Positions 24,944-34,207 of a stretch of DNA of 64,000 nucleotides are shown here, piece after piece. Origin of the DNA: Hyphomicrobiaceae bacterium (GTDB lineage Bacteria; Pseudomonadota; Alphaproteobacteria; Rhizobiales; Hyphomicrobiaceae); assembly GCA_008933705.1 (NCBI GenBank), contig WBUN01000003.1, positions 62,001 through 126,000 on the forward strand, read 5' to 3'. A program made the translations under genes and the position numbers. The notes under the pieces are model-generated. The model had not been told where the DNA came from. It worked only from the letters and a program-made list of their open reading frames with translations, and made no database searches. How positions within the stretch are numbered: position 1 is the first letter of the stretch; every line of letters starts with the position of its first letter.

Positions 24944-25837
24944 ATGATCATAAAGGACGAAGCTTCGGTGACGACGGCCGTTCTCGACGCCATGTCCAAG
25001 GCGCCCGATGCGCGGTTGAAGGAGCTGATGTCGGCATTTGTCCGGCACATGCACGCGTTTGCCCGCGAGGTGCGTCTGACCGAAGAGGAGTTCGAGTTCG
25101 CCGCCGATTTCCTGAACCGCATCGGTCAGGCAACCAACGACAAGCACAACGAGGCCATTCTTTTCTCCGACTCGATCGGCTTCTCCACGCTCGTCTGCCT
25201 CCTCAACAACGGCAATGCGGGAGCGACAGAGACCGCATCGGCGCTGCTGGGACCGTTCTGGCGCATGCACTCGCCGAACACGCAGAATGGCGGCTCGATC
25301 GTGCGCTGCCCGACGCCCGGGCCGGCCCTGTTCGCCACCGGGCGCGTTACCGATCCCAGAGGCAAGCCACTGCAGAACGCTGAAGTGGATGTGTGGCATT
25401 CATCGCCGGTCGGCATGTACGAGAACCAGGATGAGAACCAGGCGGACATGAATCTGCGCGGGAAGTTCACGACCGATGCCGAGGGGCGCATGTCCTTCCG
25501 TTCGGTCAAACCTGCCGGCTATCCTGTGCCGACCAACGGGCCGGTGGGACAGATGCTGCGCGCGCAGCAGCGCCACCCGTATCGCCCCGCGCATCTGCAC
25601 TTCCTGGCGTTCAAGCCGGGCTTCAAGACCCTGATTACCCAGGTGTTCGTTGCCGGCGACGAGCATCTCGAGAGCGATGTCGTGTTCGGGGTGACGAAGG
25701 ACCTGATCGGAGACTTCCGCCGGCACGATGCCGGCACGCCGCCGGCGGCCGACGTGAAGGCGCCTTGGTACACGCTCGAATTCAAGCTGGTCATGGAGCC
25801 GGGCGAAGCCAAGCTTCCAACGCCGCCGATCCGCTGA
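24944..25837 (+). CDS. Intradiol ring-cleavage dioxygenase (hydroxyquinol/catechol 1,2-dioxygenase type)
   Basis: Non-haem Fe(III) dioxygenase of 297 aa opening catechol-like rings between the hydroxyls. An N-terminal helical dimerisation region (1-100) precedes the catalytic sandwich. Iron ligands are Tyr159 (GMYENQ), Tyr193 (GYPVP), His217 and His219 (RPAHLHF), with the family's spacing. ATG at 24944 follows GGGGAGGG. It is divergent from urtA and followed after 55 bases by a quinone-reductase-like gene. No maleylacetate reductase or muconate cycloisomerase is in the window, so substrate (hydroxyquinol versus catechol) is a guess; N-terminal sequence favours the hydroxyquinol group. Confidence 0.85.
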   Translation: MIIKDEASVTTAVLDAMSKAPDARLKELMSAFVRHMHAFAREVRLTEEEFEFAADFLNRIGQATNDKHNEAILFSDSIGFSTLVCLLNNGNAGATETASALLGPFWRMHSPNTQNGGSIVRCPTPGPALFATGRVTDPRGKPLQNAEVDVWHSSPVGMYENQDENQADMNLRGKFTTDAEGRMSFRSVKPAGYPVPTNGPVGQMLRAQQRHPYRPAHLHFLAFKPGFKTLITQVFVAGDEHLESDVVFGVTKDLIGDFRRHDAGTPPAADVKAPWYTLEFKLVMEPGEAKLPTPPIR

Positions 25838-25892
25838 CGCCAGCCACCGCCCTCGAGCAGCGCATGTCTGCCTGGCATCACAGGACCTCCTA

Positions 25893-26915
25893 ATGGACGC
25901 CCCCGACCATGCAAACGCCAGGACTGCGTCGGCGCGCTGCCTGCGGCTCGCCGCAAAGGCAGCGGATGCCGCGCGTGTCGCCCCCTCGATCGAGACACGG
26001 CGGCTCGTGCGCGAGCGTGAGGAGGACGTGCTCATCGAGGTGACGGCGGCGGCCGTCAATCCCTCCGATGTCAAGGCGGCGGTGGGCTTGATGCCCTATG
26101 CGGTCTTTCCTCGCACGCCGGGCCGGGACTTCTCGGGTGTCGTTCGCGACGGTCCGGCAAGCCTGATCGGTCGCGAGGTGTTCGGCACCTCGGGTGATCT
26201 GGGTATTCGTCGCGATGGCACACACGCCACGCACCTCATCGTCGAGGCCGAAGCCTGCGTTCCGAAACCGGCCAGCATCTCGGCGCTGGAAGCAGCCGGC
26301 ATCGGCGTGCCCTTCGTGACGGCCGTTGAAGGCTACATCCGTGCCGGCATGCCCAAAGCGAGTGACACCGTGCTGGTGATGGGCGTCAACGGCAAGGTCG
26401 GGCAGGCCGCCGCGCAGATCGCCGCGTGGAACGGGGCGCGCGTCATCGGCGTGGTGCGCAAGGCAGAAGAATACGAGGGATACGCCAGCAAGCCCGTCGA
26501 GGCCATCGACGCTTCGGCCACCGATGTGGCCGCGCGTGTGCGCGAGCTTACCGGGGGCAAGGGCGCCAATATCGTCTTCAATACGGTCGGCGATCCCTAT
26601 TTCCAGGCGGCGCACAAGTCGCTTGCCGTGGAGGGACGCCAGATCCTGATCGCGGCTATCGACAGGATCGTCGAGTTCAACATCTTCGAGTTCTATCGCG
26701 GCCGCCATACGTATGTCGGCATCGACACGCTGGCGCTGTCCTCGGTTGCGTCGGCCGAGCGGCTGCGCAGGCTCGAGCAAGGATTTGCATCCGGCGCGCT
26801 GAGACCATTCCCGGTCGCGCCTCAGGCTGTCTATCGCCTGGAGGATGCCGCTGACGCCTATCGCGCGGTCATGGGCTCGGCGCGCCAGCGCATCCTGCTG
26901 GCACCGGGAATGTGA
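25893..26915 (+). CDS. MDR-superfamily NADPH:quinone reductase-like protein
   Basis: Medium-chain dehydrogenase/reductase of 340 aa, zinc-independent quinone-reductase type: VTAAAVNPSDVKAAVG, PGRDFSGVV, Rossmann loop VMGVNGKVGQAAAQIAAWNGARV near residue 165-190 and a C-terminal LEDAADAYRAVMGS. The zinc-binding cysteines of alcohol dehydrogenases are absent. Start ATG at 25893. Probably cotranscribed with the intradiol dioxygenase and might reduce a quinone such as hydroxybenzoquinone to feed it, but this is inference. Confidence 0.82.
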   Translation: MDAPDHANARTASARCLRLAAKAADAARVAPSIETRRLVREREEDVLIEVTAAAVNPSDVKAAVGLMPYAVFPRTPGRDFSGVVRDGPASLIGREVFGTSGDLGIRRDGTHATHLIVEAEACVPKPASISALEAAGIGVPFVTAVEGYIRAGMPKASDTVLVMGVNGKVGQAAAQIAAWNGARVIGVVRKAEEYEGYASKPVEAIDASATDVAARVRELTGGKGANIVFNTVGDPYFQAAHKSLAVEGRQILIAAIDRIVEFNIFEFYRGRHTYVGIDTLALSSVASAERLRRLEQGFASGALRPFPVAPQAVYRLEDAADAYRAVMGSARQRILLAPGM

Positions 26916-26937
26916 CGAGCCTGCCCGGCAGACACCG

Positions 26938-27735
26938 TCAGTAATGAATCACGCCAGGAGAGCCGCCTCCGGCGCCGATGACCTCACCATTGATGGCGAT
27001 CGATTTCGGCGAGGCCAGGAACGCGCACACGTAGGCGATCTCCTCAGCCGTGATGAGCTTCTTGAGGACATTCCGGCCGGCGAGACGCTCCTCGAACTCC
27101 TCGGGACTGACACCCTGGATCTTCGACTGCCGCTCGATGACGCCCGGTGTCGCTTCCGTACGCGTGATGCCGGGATGGACACAGACGGTCGTGATGCCGT
27201 GCGGACCCAGCTCGTCTGCCAGGTTCTTGGTGAGCGCCGCGACACCGACATTGCGAATGCTGCCGATGGTCGTACCGGTCTGGCGTGCACCGAGACCGCT
27301 TACGTTGATGATCCGGCCCGACTTCTGGCGCATCATGTGCGGCGCGACCTCTCGCGCCGTGCGCAGGTAGCCCATCACCTTGGTGTTCATGTGATCCCAG
27401 AACTCCTCGGTGGTGATCTCCGAGAGCGCCGGGGGCTTTGCCTGGCCACTCGGCTTGGCGGCGCAATTGACCAGGATGTCGACGCGGCCAAAGGCGCCGA
27501 CCACATCCGCGACCATCTTCCTCACTGCCGCGTCATCGGTCGTGTCGCACCTGAACGCCCTCGCCTGGCCGCCGTCGCCAGCGATTTCAGCAGCCGACGC
27601 CTCCAGCGCACTCATGTCACGTGAGACAAGCGCGACAATGGCGCCCTCCTTCGCCAGCTCGCGTCCGATCGCCTTGCCGATGCCCCTGCTGCCGCCGGTG
27701 ACGATCGCAACCTTGCCCTTGAGCTCAAGATCCAC
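26938..27735 (-). CDS. Short-chain dehydrogenase/reductase lacking the Tyr-Lys pair
   Basis: Rossmann-fold SDR of 265 aa. Cofactor motif TGGSRGIG (13-20) and NAG-equivalent NCAAK (90-94) are present, as is the catalytic Ser146 (INVSGLG). The usual YxxxK is missing: residues 147-180 contain no tyrosine, and the stretch GSIRNVGVAALTKN occupies the place of the active-site helix. GTG at 27735 is the start, five bases after GGAGGGG. It is convergent with the MDR gene, 22 bases apart. Either a binding or regulatory pseudo-SDR or an enzyme with altered chemistry. Confidence 0.85.
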   Translation of the reverse strand: MDLELKGKVAIVTGGSRGIGKAIGRELAKEGAIVALVSRDMSALEASAAEIAGDGGQARAFRCDTTDDAAVRKMVADVVGAFGRVDILVNCAAKPSGQAKPPALSEITTEEFWDHMNTKVMGYLRTAREVAPHMMRQKSGRIINVSGLGARQTGTTIGSIRNVGVAALTKNLADELGPHGITTVCVHPGITRTEATPGVIERQSKIQGVSPEEFEERLAGRNVLKKLITAEEIAYVCAFLASPKSIAINGEVIGAGGGSPGVIHY

Positions 27736-27825
27736 AGCATCCCCTCCGCGCTTCGCGTTTCCTCGGCGCGGAGTGTCGGGAAGGAATGAGGCCCATGTCA
27801 ATCAGGCGGCCGCGCAGTGCGCGTG

Positions 27826-29070
27826 TCAGCTCCGCGCCGCCGCCTTGAAGCCGGCCGACACCGCCTCCTGCTCCGAGCAGAACCAGCGCTCGCCCCTTGC
27901 TTTCTGGATGCGGCCGCGTTCATAGTCGGGCGACCAGGGCAGCACGTAGACGCGCCCGCTTCCGGTGACGAGCCCCTTGATCGGGCAACCGTCTGGCGCG
28001 CGGCGCTTGGCCTCCGCCCATGCCTTTGCGCGATACTCCGCCGGACGCTCCGCATCACCGCTCCATATGCCGGCCTTGGCGACGCGCGCCTCGCCCTCCA
28101 GAGAACCGTAGCGCGCGAACAGGCCGGTTGCGGCAAACACGTGACCCTGCCGCACAAGCTCCCCGTTCACATCGGTTGTGCCGCTGAGGCAGTAGACGAG
28201 CGGATAGCCGGCGCTGTCGCTGCCGTCTTGCGTACATCGAAGGTTGCGGCCATTGACGAGCCGAGCCAACGCGGCTTCCGCTGCGGCGCCGCAGCGCCAC
28301 TGCCTGTTGCTACCCTTGCCGCAGCGCTGCTCGCGCTCGGGCGCCTCGATGCCGGCCAAACGCACAGTCGTGCTGCCGATGCGCAGCAGATCGCCGCCAA
28401 CGGCTTGCGCCCGGCCTGCCAGCGGCTCGCTGGCCCCGATCAGGGGCAATCGCTTGGCGATGCTGGTGAGACTGCCCGCACCGTTGTGGGCAAGCCAGCC
28501 TCCCGCCAATACGACAAGGCCAACGCCTCCCGCCAGCAAAGCGACGCGCGGCGAAATGCCGGGGATCCACTGCCGCGGCATGTCGATTCCGGTCAGACGT
28601 ACAAGCGCCGGCCACGCAACGATCAGCAGTGCAATGCCTGCCAGGAGCGTCGCCAGGGCCTCCGCATCGAGACCCACGCTGCGATAGCGGCCGACACCCA
28701 GCCCCAATGCGATGCCGCCGACCAGCGCGATCGGTCCTCCGACGTTCGGCCGGGCCAGCATCTCGATGATCGGCTGGGCCGCAACGACGATCTTCCGCCA
28801 AGCGAACTTGGCCGAGAGCCCCAAGATGCTGCCGATACTCTGCGCTGCCAGCCCCAAAGTGCCCAATCCGGCACGCGCACCATCGCGCGCCGCCGCGCCG
28901 ACGGCTCTTGAACCAGCGGCCAACGCAGCGCCGGCAGCGTTCATCTGCTGGCCGGCCGCCTGGCGGGCCTCAATCACGCGTTGGCGACGATGTTCCCGAC
29001 GCACCTTAATGGTGGTGCGAATATACTTGTGCCATTCGAAGCCTTCAGGCTTCTTTCGCCAGCCGACCAT
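27826..29070 (-). CDS. Membrane-anchored thermonuclease (SNase) with sunset-type C-terminal domain
   Basis: Protein of 414 aa in three parts. Residues 1-95 are basic and Ala-rich (HKYIRTTIKVRREHRRQRVIEARQ region), 105-175 hold two or three hydrophobic segments (IALVGGIALGLGVG, LLAGIALLIVAWPALV, ALLAGGVGLVVLAGGWLA), and the rest is a staphylococcal-nuclease fold with TTVRLAGIEAPE and AAEAALARLVNGR. The tail CPIKGLVTGSGRVYVLPWSP...RWFCSEQEA matches the small cysteine-containing domain often fused to bacterial SNases. Predicted inner-membrane protein with its nuclease on the periplasmic side. Start ATG 29070 with GGGAGG upstream. Confidence 0.82.
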   Translation of the reverse strand: MVGWRKKPEGFEWHKYIRTTIKVRREHRRQRVIEARQAAGQQMNAAGAALAAGSRAVGAAARDGARAGLGTLGLAAQSIGSILGLSAKFAWRKIVVAAQPIIEMLARPNVGGPIALVGGIALGLGVGRYRSVGLDAEALATLLAGIALLIVAWPALVRLTGIDMPRQWIPGISPRVALLAGGVGLVVLAGGWLAHNGAGSLTSIAKRLPLIGASEPLAGRAQAVGGDLLRIGSTTVRLAGIEAPEREQRCGKGSNRQWRCGAAAEAALARLVNGRNLRCTQDGSDSAGYPLVYCLSGTTDVNGELVRQGHVFAATGLFARYGSLEGEARVAKAGIWSGDAERPAEYRAKAWAEAKRRAPDGCPIKGLVTGSGRVYVLPWSPDYERGRIQKARGERWFCSEQEAVSAGFKAAARS

Positions 29071-29361
29071 GCGTCGTCCTCCCGCACGAGAGACCAAGAC
29101 CATGCAAGCCCAGCCGAATCAAAGCTCGAGCAGCAACGCGCATAAACGCTGCGACCGAATCGTGGCGTCGATGGGACGTCAAAATCGGCCTTGGATCAAC
29201 CGACCCCGCGATCTCCTGCACGGCGCGCCCCCACAACAGCACGGCTTACGGTTACCATAACGCCAATGAGTGCAGCAGAGTTTCAGCTTAGGACTTACTA
29301 ACAGCATCGACTGGGTGACGGCGCGGCGACCGCACAACTGGCGGTCCCACGGGGAGCAACG

Positions 29362-30240
29362 ATGAAAGGCATCATTCTGGCCGGCGGCAAGGGCACGAGG
29401 CTGCATCCGATGACGCACGTCATCTCCAAGCAGCTGCTACCCATCTACGATAAGCCGATGATCTACTATCCGCTGACCACGCTCATGCTGGCCGGCATTC
29501 GCGAGATCCTGATCATCTCTACGCCGGAAGACCTCGGCAAGTTCCGTCAGCTCCTGGGGTCCGGCGCGCAGTGGGGCCTGCAGCTTTCCTATGCGCCGCA
29601 GCCCAAGCCCGAGGGTCTGGCACAGGCCTATATTATCGGCGCGGAGCACGTGGGCTCCGCACCCTCGGCTTTGGTGCTCGGCGACAACATCTTCTTCGGC
29701 CACGGCCTCACCAATGTGCTGGCCAATGCGTCAAAGCGCACGTCAGGCGCCACGGTGTTCGCCTACCTGGTGAGCGATCCGGAGCGCTACGGCGTGGTTG
29801 CCTTCAATTCGCAAGGACGCGCCGTTTCCATCGAAGAGAAGCCCAAGGCGCCCAAGTCCCGCTGGGCCGTCACCGGTCTCTATTTCTACGATCATCGGGC
29901 GGTCGACATTGCCCGCAGCCTCAAACCCTCCGCGCGCGGCGAGCTCGAAATCACCGACGTCAACCGGGTTTACCTCGAGATGGGGGCGCTCAGCGTGGAG
30001 AAGCTCGGGCGCGGCTATGCCTGGCTCGACACCGGCACGCCCGACAGTCTTTCTGAGGCGACCGATTTTGTGCGTGCCCTAGAGAAGCGTCAGGGCACAA
30101 AGATCGCCTGCCCCGAGGAGGTGGCCTATCGCATGGGCTTCATCGACCGCGGGCAGCTCGCGGCGCTCGCCCAGGCGTTGGGCTCTTCCAGCTACGGCCA
30201 GTATCTTGCCGACATCGTCCGCGAGGATGGCGAGAGCTGA
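29362..30240 (+). CDS. rmlA: Glucose-1-phosphate thymidylyltransferase
   Basis: Nucleotidyltransferase of 292 aa making dTDP-glucose for dTDP-rhamnose and other deoxysugars. Nucleotide motif [18 protein letters not shown], then [48 protein letters not shown] and [14 protein letters not shown], all typical of RmlA. ATG at 29362 follows GGGGAGCAACG. rmlB, rmlC and rmlD are not in the window, so the gene stands alone here. The 290-base region before it holds nothing I recognise beyond the ribosome-binding site. Confidence 0.95.
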   Translation: MKGIILAGGKGTRLHPMTHVISKQLLPIYDKPMIYYPLTTLMLAGIREILIISTPEDLGKFRQLLGSGAQWGLQLSYAPQPKPEGLAQAYIIGAEHVGSAPSALVLGDNIFFGHGLTNVLANASKRTSGATVFAYLVSDPERYGVVAFNSQGRAVSIEEKPKAPKSRWAVTGLYFYDHRAVDIARSLKPSARGELEITDVNRVYLEMGALSVEKLGRGYAWLDTGTPDSLSEATDFVRALEKRQGTKIACPEEVAYRMGFIDRGQLAALAQALGSSSYGQYLADIVREDGES

Positions 30241-32058
30241 TCAGCCGATCGGCGCGGTCGCGGTTTCCAGCCAGGTGCGGTCAGCCGGACCGAGCTCAGG
30301 CCCAATGCTCTCGGCTACGCGCTGATGGTAGGCATTGATCCAGGCCCGCTCCTCCTGTGACAGCATGTCGGAGACGACGAGCCGCCGATCGATCGGCACC
30401 AGCGTCAGCGTCTCGAAACCCATGATCTCACGCTCGCCTGCGGCGACCCTCCGCGCATCCGTCACCAGCACCAAATTCTCGATACGGATGCCGTAGGCAC
30501 CCTCCTTGTAGTAGCCGGGCTCGTTCGAAATGATCATGCCGGGCTCGAGCACGACCATGCCGCGCTTGGAGATGCTTTGCGGCCCTTCGTGCACCGACAG
30601 ATAGCTGCCGACGCCATGGCCGGTGCCGTGATCGAAATCGAGGCCCGCTGCCCAAAGCGCCTTGCGCGCGAAGGGGTCGAGGTCGATCCCGCGAGTGCCT
30701 TTGGGAAATCGAGCGGTAGCGATGCCGATATGCCCCTTCAGCACAAGCGTGAACCGCTCCTGCATCTCACGGGTCGGCCTGCCAATGGCAACCGTTCGGG
30801 TGATGTCGGTGGTGCCGTCGAGATACTGCGCCCCTGAATCGATGAGGAACAACTCGCCCGGTCTCACAACACGGTTCGTCGCCTGCGTCACGCGATAGTG
30901 CACGATCGCGCCGTTGGGGCCGGAACCGGCGATCGTGTCGAAGCTGATCTCCTTCAGCGCCTGCGTCTCGCTGCGCAGGGCTTCAAGCTTCTGCGCGGCC
31001 GCAATCTCGTCGACCTTGCCGCCCGGGGCCTCGTGGTCGAGCCAGGCCAGAAAGCGCGCCATTGCCACGCCGTCGCGCCTGTGAGCAGAACGCGCACCCT
31101 TGATCTCGACGGCATTCTTCCTGGCCTTGGGGAGAATGCAGGGGTCGGCGGCGCGAACGACCTTGGCCCCGCCGCCTCTGAGCTTGCGATGGAACCAGAT
31201 GGCGGCCCCCGGGCTCAGACGAACGCACTTGCCGGCTTTCTTGAGGGCAGACAGTCGTCGCGCGAGGGCGGCCGGTTCGCTAATCTTCGCCAGCGGCGAA
31301 AGATGCGCTTTGGCATCGGGGCCGATCTTGGCAGAGTCAATGAACAGCTCGGCTTTGCCGCTCGCCGGTACGATGGCGAAAGCCAGCGCGACCGGATTGT
31401 GCGCGACATCGGAGCCGCGCATGTTGAACAGCCAAGCGATCGAATCGGGGGACGTGAGGACGACTGCGTCCTGGCCATCCTTCTTGAGGCCGGACTGCAG
31501 CTCGGCGAGCTTGTCTTCGGAGGCTCTGCCTGCGTACTTCAGCGGGTGCGGGATCACAACGGCGCGCGGGGGTGCAGGACGCTCCCTCCCCCACACCTGA
31601 TCGACGGGATTCGTAGCCAGCGCTTTGAGCTTGATGCGCTTGCCCTCCAGCTCCTTTGTCAGCTCGTCTATCGTGCTCAGCGCATGCAGCCACGGATCGA
31701 ACCCGAGCACTGCGCCGGACTTCAGGGCCTTGCCGATCCAGTCGGCAACACTGGCTTCGGGGACTTGCAGAACCTCGAAGATGCTCGTGTCGACCTGCTT
31801 GGGGGCTTGCAGGATATAGCGCCCGTCGACAAACAGCGCGGCGGACTTGCGCGCCACCACCGCTAATCCAGCCGAGCCCGTGAAGCCGGTCAGCCAGGCA
31901 AGGCGCTCCGCGCATGGGGGAAGGTACTCGTTCATGTACTCGTCGGCGTGCGGCACCAACAGAGCGTCAAGCCCAGCCAGCGCCATCACCTCGCGCGACC
32001 TGCGCACGCGCTCCGATCGGTCTTGGCCGGGCGGTGGATCTTCGAAGGATTGGAACAT
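30241..32058 (-). CDS. pepP: Xaa-Pro aminopeptidase (M24 family)
   Basis: Metallo-aminopeptidase of 605 aa that removes N-terminal residues preceding proline; the long three-domain form common in alphaproteobacteria and eukaryotes. N-terminal creatinase-like domains are followed by the catalytic pita-bread domain with metal ligands visible in LIDSGAQYLDGTTDITRT, the GTGHGVGSYLSVHEGP histidine block and the glutamates of ISNEPGYYKEGAYGIRIENL. ATG 32058 (MFQSFEDPP) is preferred because homologues begin this way; ATG 32070 is also possible. Tail-to-tail with rmlA with no gap. Confidence 0.92.
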   Translation of the reverse strand: MFQSFEDPPPGQDRSERVRRSREVMALAGLDALLVPHADEYMNEYLPPCAERLAWLTGFTGSAGLAVVARKSAALFVDGRYILQAPKQVDTSIFEVLQVPEASVADWIGKALKSGAVLGFDPWLHALSTIDELTKELEGKRIKLKALATNPVDQVWGRERPAPPRAVVIPHPLKYAGRASEDKLAELQSGLKKDGQDAVVLTSPDSIAWLFNMRGSDVAHNPVALAFAIVPASGKAELFIDSAKIGPDAKAHLSPLAKISEPAALARRLSALKKAGKCVRLSPGAAIWFHRKLRGGGAKVVRAADPCILPKARKNAVEIKGARSAHRRDGVAMARFLAWLDHEAPGGKVDEIAAAQKLEALRSETQALKEISFDTIAGSGPNGAIVHYRVTQATNRVVRPGELFLIDSGAQYLDGTTDITRTVAIGRPTREMQERFTLVLKGHIGIATARFPKGTRGIDLDPFARKALWAAGLDFDHGTGHGVGSYLSVHEGPQSISKRGMVVLEPGMIISNEPGYYKEGAYGIRIENLVLVTDARRVAAGEREIMGFETLTLVPIDRRLVVSDMLSQEERAWINAYHQRVAESIGPELGPADRTWLETATAPIG

Positions 32059-32276
32059 GGCGCCGTTCATACGGGGCGTCGGCGCCGCCTGCAATCAGGC
32101 GCTTCGGCAACTCGCACGCTGAGTGCCTGGCGAAGTTCTAAGCAGTTGATTTACTTCATCGTATGGCATGCAATCATCGCATTGCTGCAGTGCAGCAGAT
32201 CCGCTGGCGGCATGCTGCGACGCGCCGTAAACGTTCTGCTGCGACCACACAAACAAATCCACAGTGGAGCATGATC

Positions 32277-32522
32277 ATGGCAACGAGCATTCACACCCTC
32301 ACCCCCGCCGACGCGATCGCGGGCAACGATCACGGTCCCGCAGGCTTCCTTGATCGCTTCTTCCAGAGGTTCATCGAGGCGCGGGAGCGGCAGGCGCGCA
32401 GCATCGTGCGCCAGCATCTCTCTGCTCTCAGCGACGCCCGCCTTGCCGAACTCGGCTACAGTGCTGCCGAGATCAAGGAGATCAAGGCGCACACGTACGG
32501 CCCGGTTTCCGTTTGGGGCTGA
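32277..32522 (+). CDS. DUF1127-type small protein
   Basis: Protein of 81 aa. Its C-terminal half (ARSIVRQHLSALSDARLAELG followed by YSAAEIKEIKAH) is the DUF1127 motif, a short basic helix-turn region seen in many small alphaproteobacterial and enterobacterial proteins; some members bind RNA and affect phosphate, nitrogen or growth control. ATG 32277 is preferred over 32271 because of GGAG seven bases before it. It stands alone between pepP (divergent) and a MITE-like repeat. Confidence 0.75.
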   Translation: MATSIHTLTPADAIAGNDHGPAGFLDRFFQRFIEARERQARSIVRQHLSALSDARLAELGYSAAEIKEIKAHTYGPVSVWG

Positions 32523-32544
32523 GCAAGCCAAGCGGCGGTGCGCG

Positions 32545-32694
32545 CTAGAGCGAGACCGTTCTTAATGGAACCAGTTCGCTTCCATTCAAGAATGTGAAGC
32601 TCGCTCCACGCTGAGAAAATAGAGCAGGATTCACGCTCCGGCCGCACCGTCCCCGTAGGGCGGCGCGATTCAACCTGAAGCGATCCTGCTCTAG
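32545..32694. repeat. MITE-like repeat, copy 1
   Basis: A 150-base element whose ends are inverted repeats (left CTAGAGCGAGACCGTTCTT, right GAAGCGATCCTGCTCTAG) with an internal hairpin around the TTCCATTCAAGAA motif. A second copy in the same orientation lies at 34208-34356. No coding capacity; mobilisation would need a transposase in trans. The right end CTAG supplies the TAG stop of the neighbouring minus-strand gene. Confidence 0.8.
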
Positions 32695-34112
32695 GTTCGT
32701 GCCGGCGCGCCGCCGGCCATCATTTCGACTTCCCGGCCTTCCTCGGGCGCGGAATCGGGCAACTGATCGAGACAAGCGTCCCACAGCTTGTCGATCTGTT
32801 GCGCGGCCAACAGCGGGGACAAGGTCTCCAGCGTCCCGTCGGGCAGCTCGGTGACGATACCCTCCTGTTTCAGGCGCTTGAGAGCATCTCCCACGTCGAA
32901 ATCAACCTCGATTCCGAACGCGGCCAACAGGTACTGCTCGATCGCTTCGTCGATCCTGCCGAGATCGCCGACGTTGGGCCGCTCTTTGGCCAGCACGCTG
33001 TAAAGCAGCATCTCCTCCTTGACATCCTCCTCGGCGGCGCGATCTGCGAGCAGTGTCATCACACCGCGATTGTCGGCCATGGCGTGGAAGTAGAGATTTT
33101 GCGCCATCACGACCATGTAGCGGTTGCGCTGAGCGATGAAGTTCGTTGCCTGCCGCACTGCAATGCCGCCGAGGCCTGCGACGGCGCCGGCAAGCGTGTA
33201 GGGATTACTCGCGACCGCTATCTTGCCGACCGTGCCGAACACGCCCATGCCGAGACCGCCGCCGGCCGTGACGCCAAACTTGATCTTGTCAAACAGGCGG
33301 AAGCGGACCTTTGTATTCGGGAAGATCATCTCCACGTCGCTGCGCGGTATATTCTTAAAAAGCTTGAGATAGACATAGTCGCTGCTGACCGTGCGCGGCA
33401 ACATGCTGCGTAGCTGGCGCACGACCTTCTCAGCCTCCTTGCGGTCGACGTTCCGCTCCTTCATCACCTCCGCGACGCGCACCTCGTACGGCTTGAGCTT
33501 GAACAGGATGAACAGGCGCTGGAATACAGGGACCTGCACCTCTTTCCAGCCGACGTAAGCCTTGAGCGGGTCGCGACGACGCTCGGTGATGGTCGTGGCG
33601 CCGCGGAAGAAGATGAGGATCTCCTCGAAAGCATGCAGGTCGACGTCGAGGTCGAGGCCGTAGTGGGAGTCCTTGGTCAGAATGATGTGTACATGCTCTG
33701 GATTGACGCGCGTGAAGTTGGCCTGCTCCAGAAGCTCCGACATTTGCGCAACCAGCCGACGGCGCATGGCATCACGCTCATCGGGCGTGAACTTCCGCGT
33801 CGACATCAGATCGCTGTCGGGGCTGAACGGCTCGTAGGTCTGCTCGAGCTCCAGCAGACGCACCGTGTATGAATGCCGGCGCCAGTAGTCGAGGTAGCGC
33901 AAGAAGCGGCGCGCCTGCACAGCATCGCCATTCGGCCAGCTCTTGGCAACCGTGAGCCGGTCCAGCAGCGCATGGCGTGTCACGGGCAGGAACCTCTCGC
34001 GGCGTGAACCCGATGCCGCAGCGTGCGGATCGACCGCAGCGGCCTGCGTGGCTTGCATCGCCGGCTTTCCACCGGCGTCGGTGATGGTCGTCGCAACGTC
34101 GGCTGCCACCAT
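32691..34112 (-). CDS. DUF3754 (TMEM143-like) protein
   Basis: Protein of 473 aa with MSTRKFTPDERDAMRRRLV, FLRYLDYWRRHS and LDLDVDLHAFEEILIFFRG, the blocks of the DUF3754/TMEM143 family, and a Gly-rich hydrophobic segment (VTAGGGLGMGVFGTVGKIAV, then YTLAGAVAGLGGIAV) near residues 280-325. TMEM143 is a mitochondrial protein of unknown function; bacterial members are uncharacterised. ATG 34112 follows GGAGGGGAG. The gene is bracketed by two copies of a MITE-like repeat, and its TAG stop lies inside the terminal CTAG of one copy, so the last residues may have been set by that insertion. Confidence 0.8.
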   Translation of the reverse strand: MVAADVATTITDAGGKPAMQATQAAAVDPHAAASGSRRERFLPVTRHALLDRLTVAKSWPNGDAVQARRFLRYLDYWRRHSYTVRLLELEQTYEPFSPDSDLMSTRKFTPDERDAMRRRLVAQMSELLEQANFTRVNPEHVHIILTKDSHYGLDLDVDLHAFEEILIFFRGATTITERRRDPLKAYVGWKEVQVPVFQRLFILFKLKPYEVRVAEVMKERNVDRKEAEKVVRQLRSMLPRTVSSDYVYLKLFKNIPRSDVEMIFPNTKVRFRLFDKIKFGVTAGGGLGMGVFGTVGKIAVASNPYTLAGAVAGLGGIAVRQATNFIAQRNRYMVVMAQNLYFHAMADNRGVMTLLADRAAEEDVKEEMLLYSVLAKERPNVGDLGRIDEAIEQYLLAAFGIEVDFDVGDALKRLKQEGIVTELPDGTLETLSPLLAAQQIDKLWDACLDQLPDSAPEEGREVEMMAGGAPART

Positions 34113-34207
34113 CGCTCTCCCCTCCCTCGCTTGGCCGCCCGTGTCGAGAGGCATCCGAGATGCCGGCCAACATGCGAGAATTTCTTAGCGGTTCTAAGAC
34201 GTTGGTT

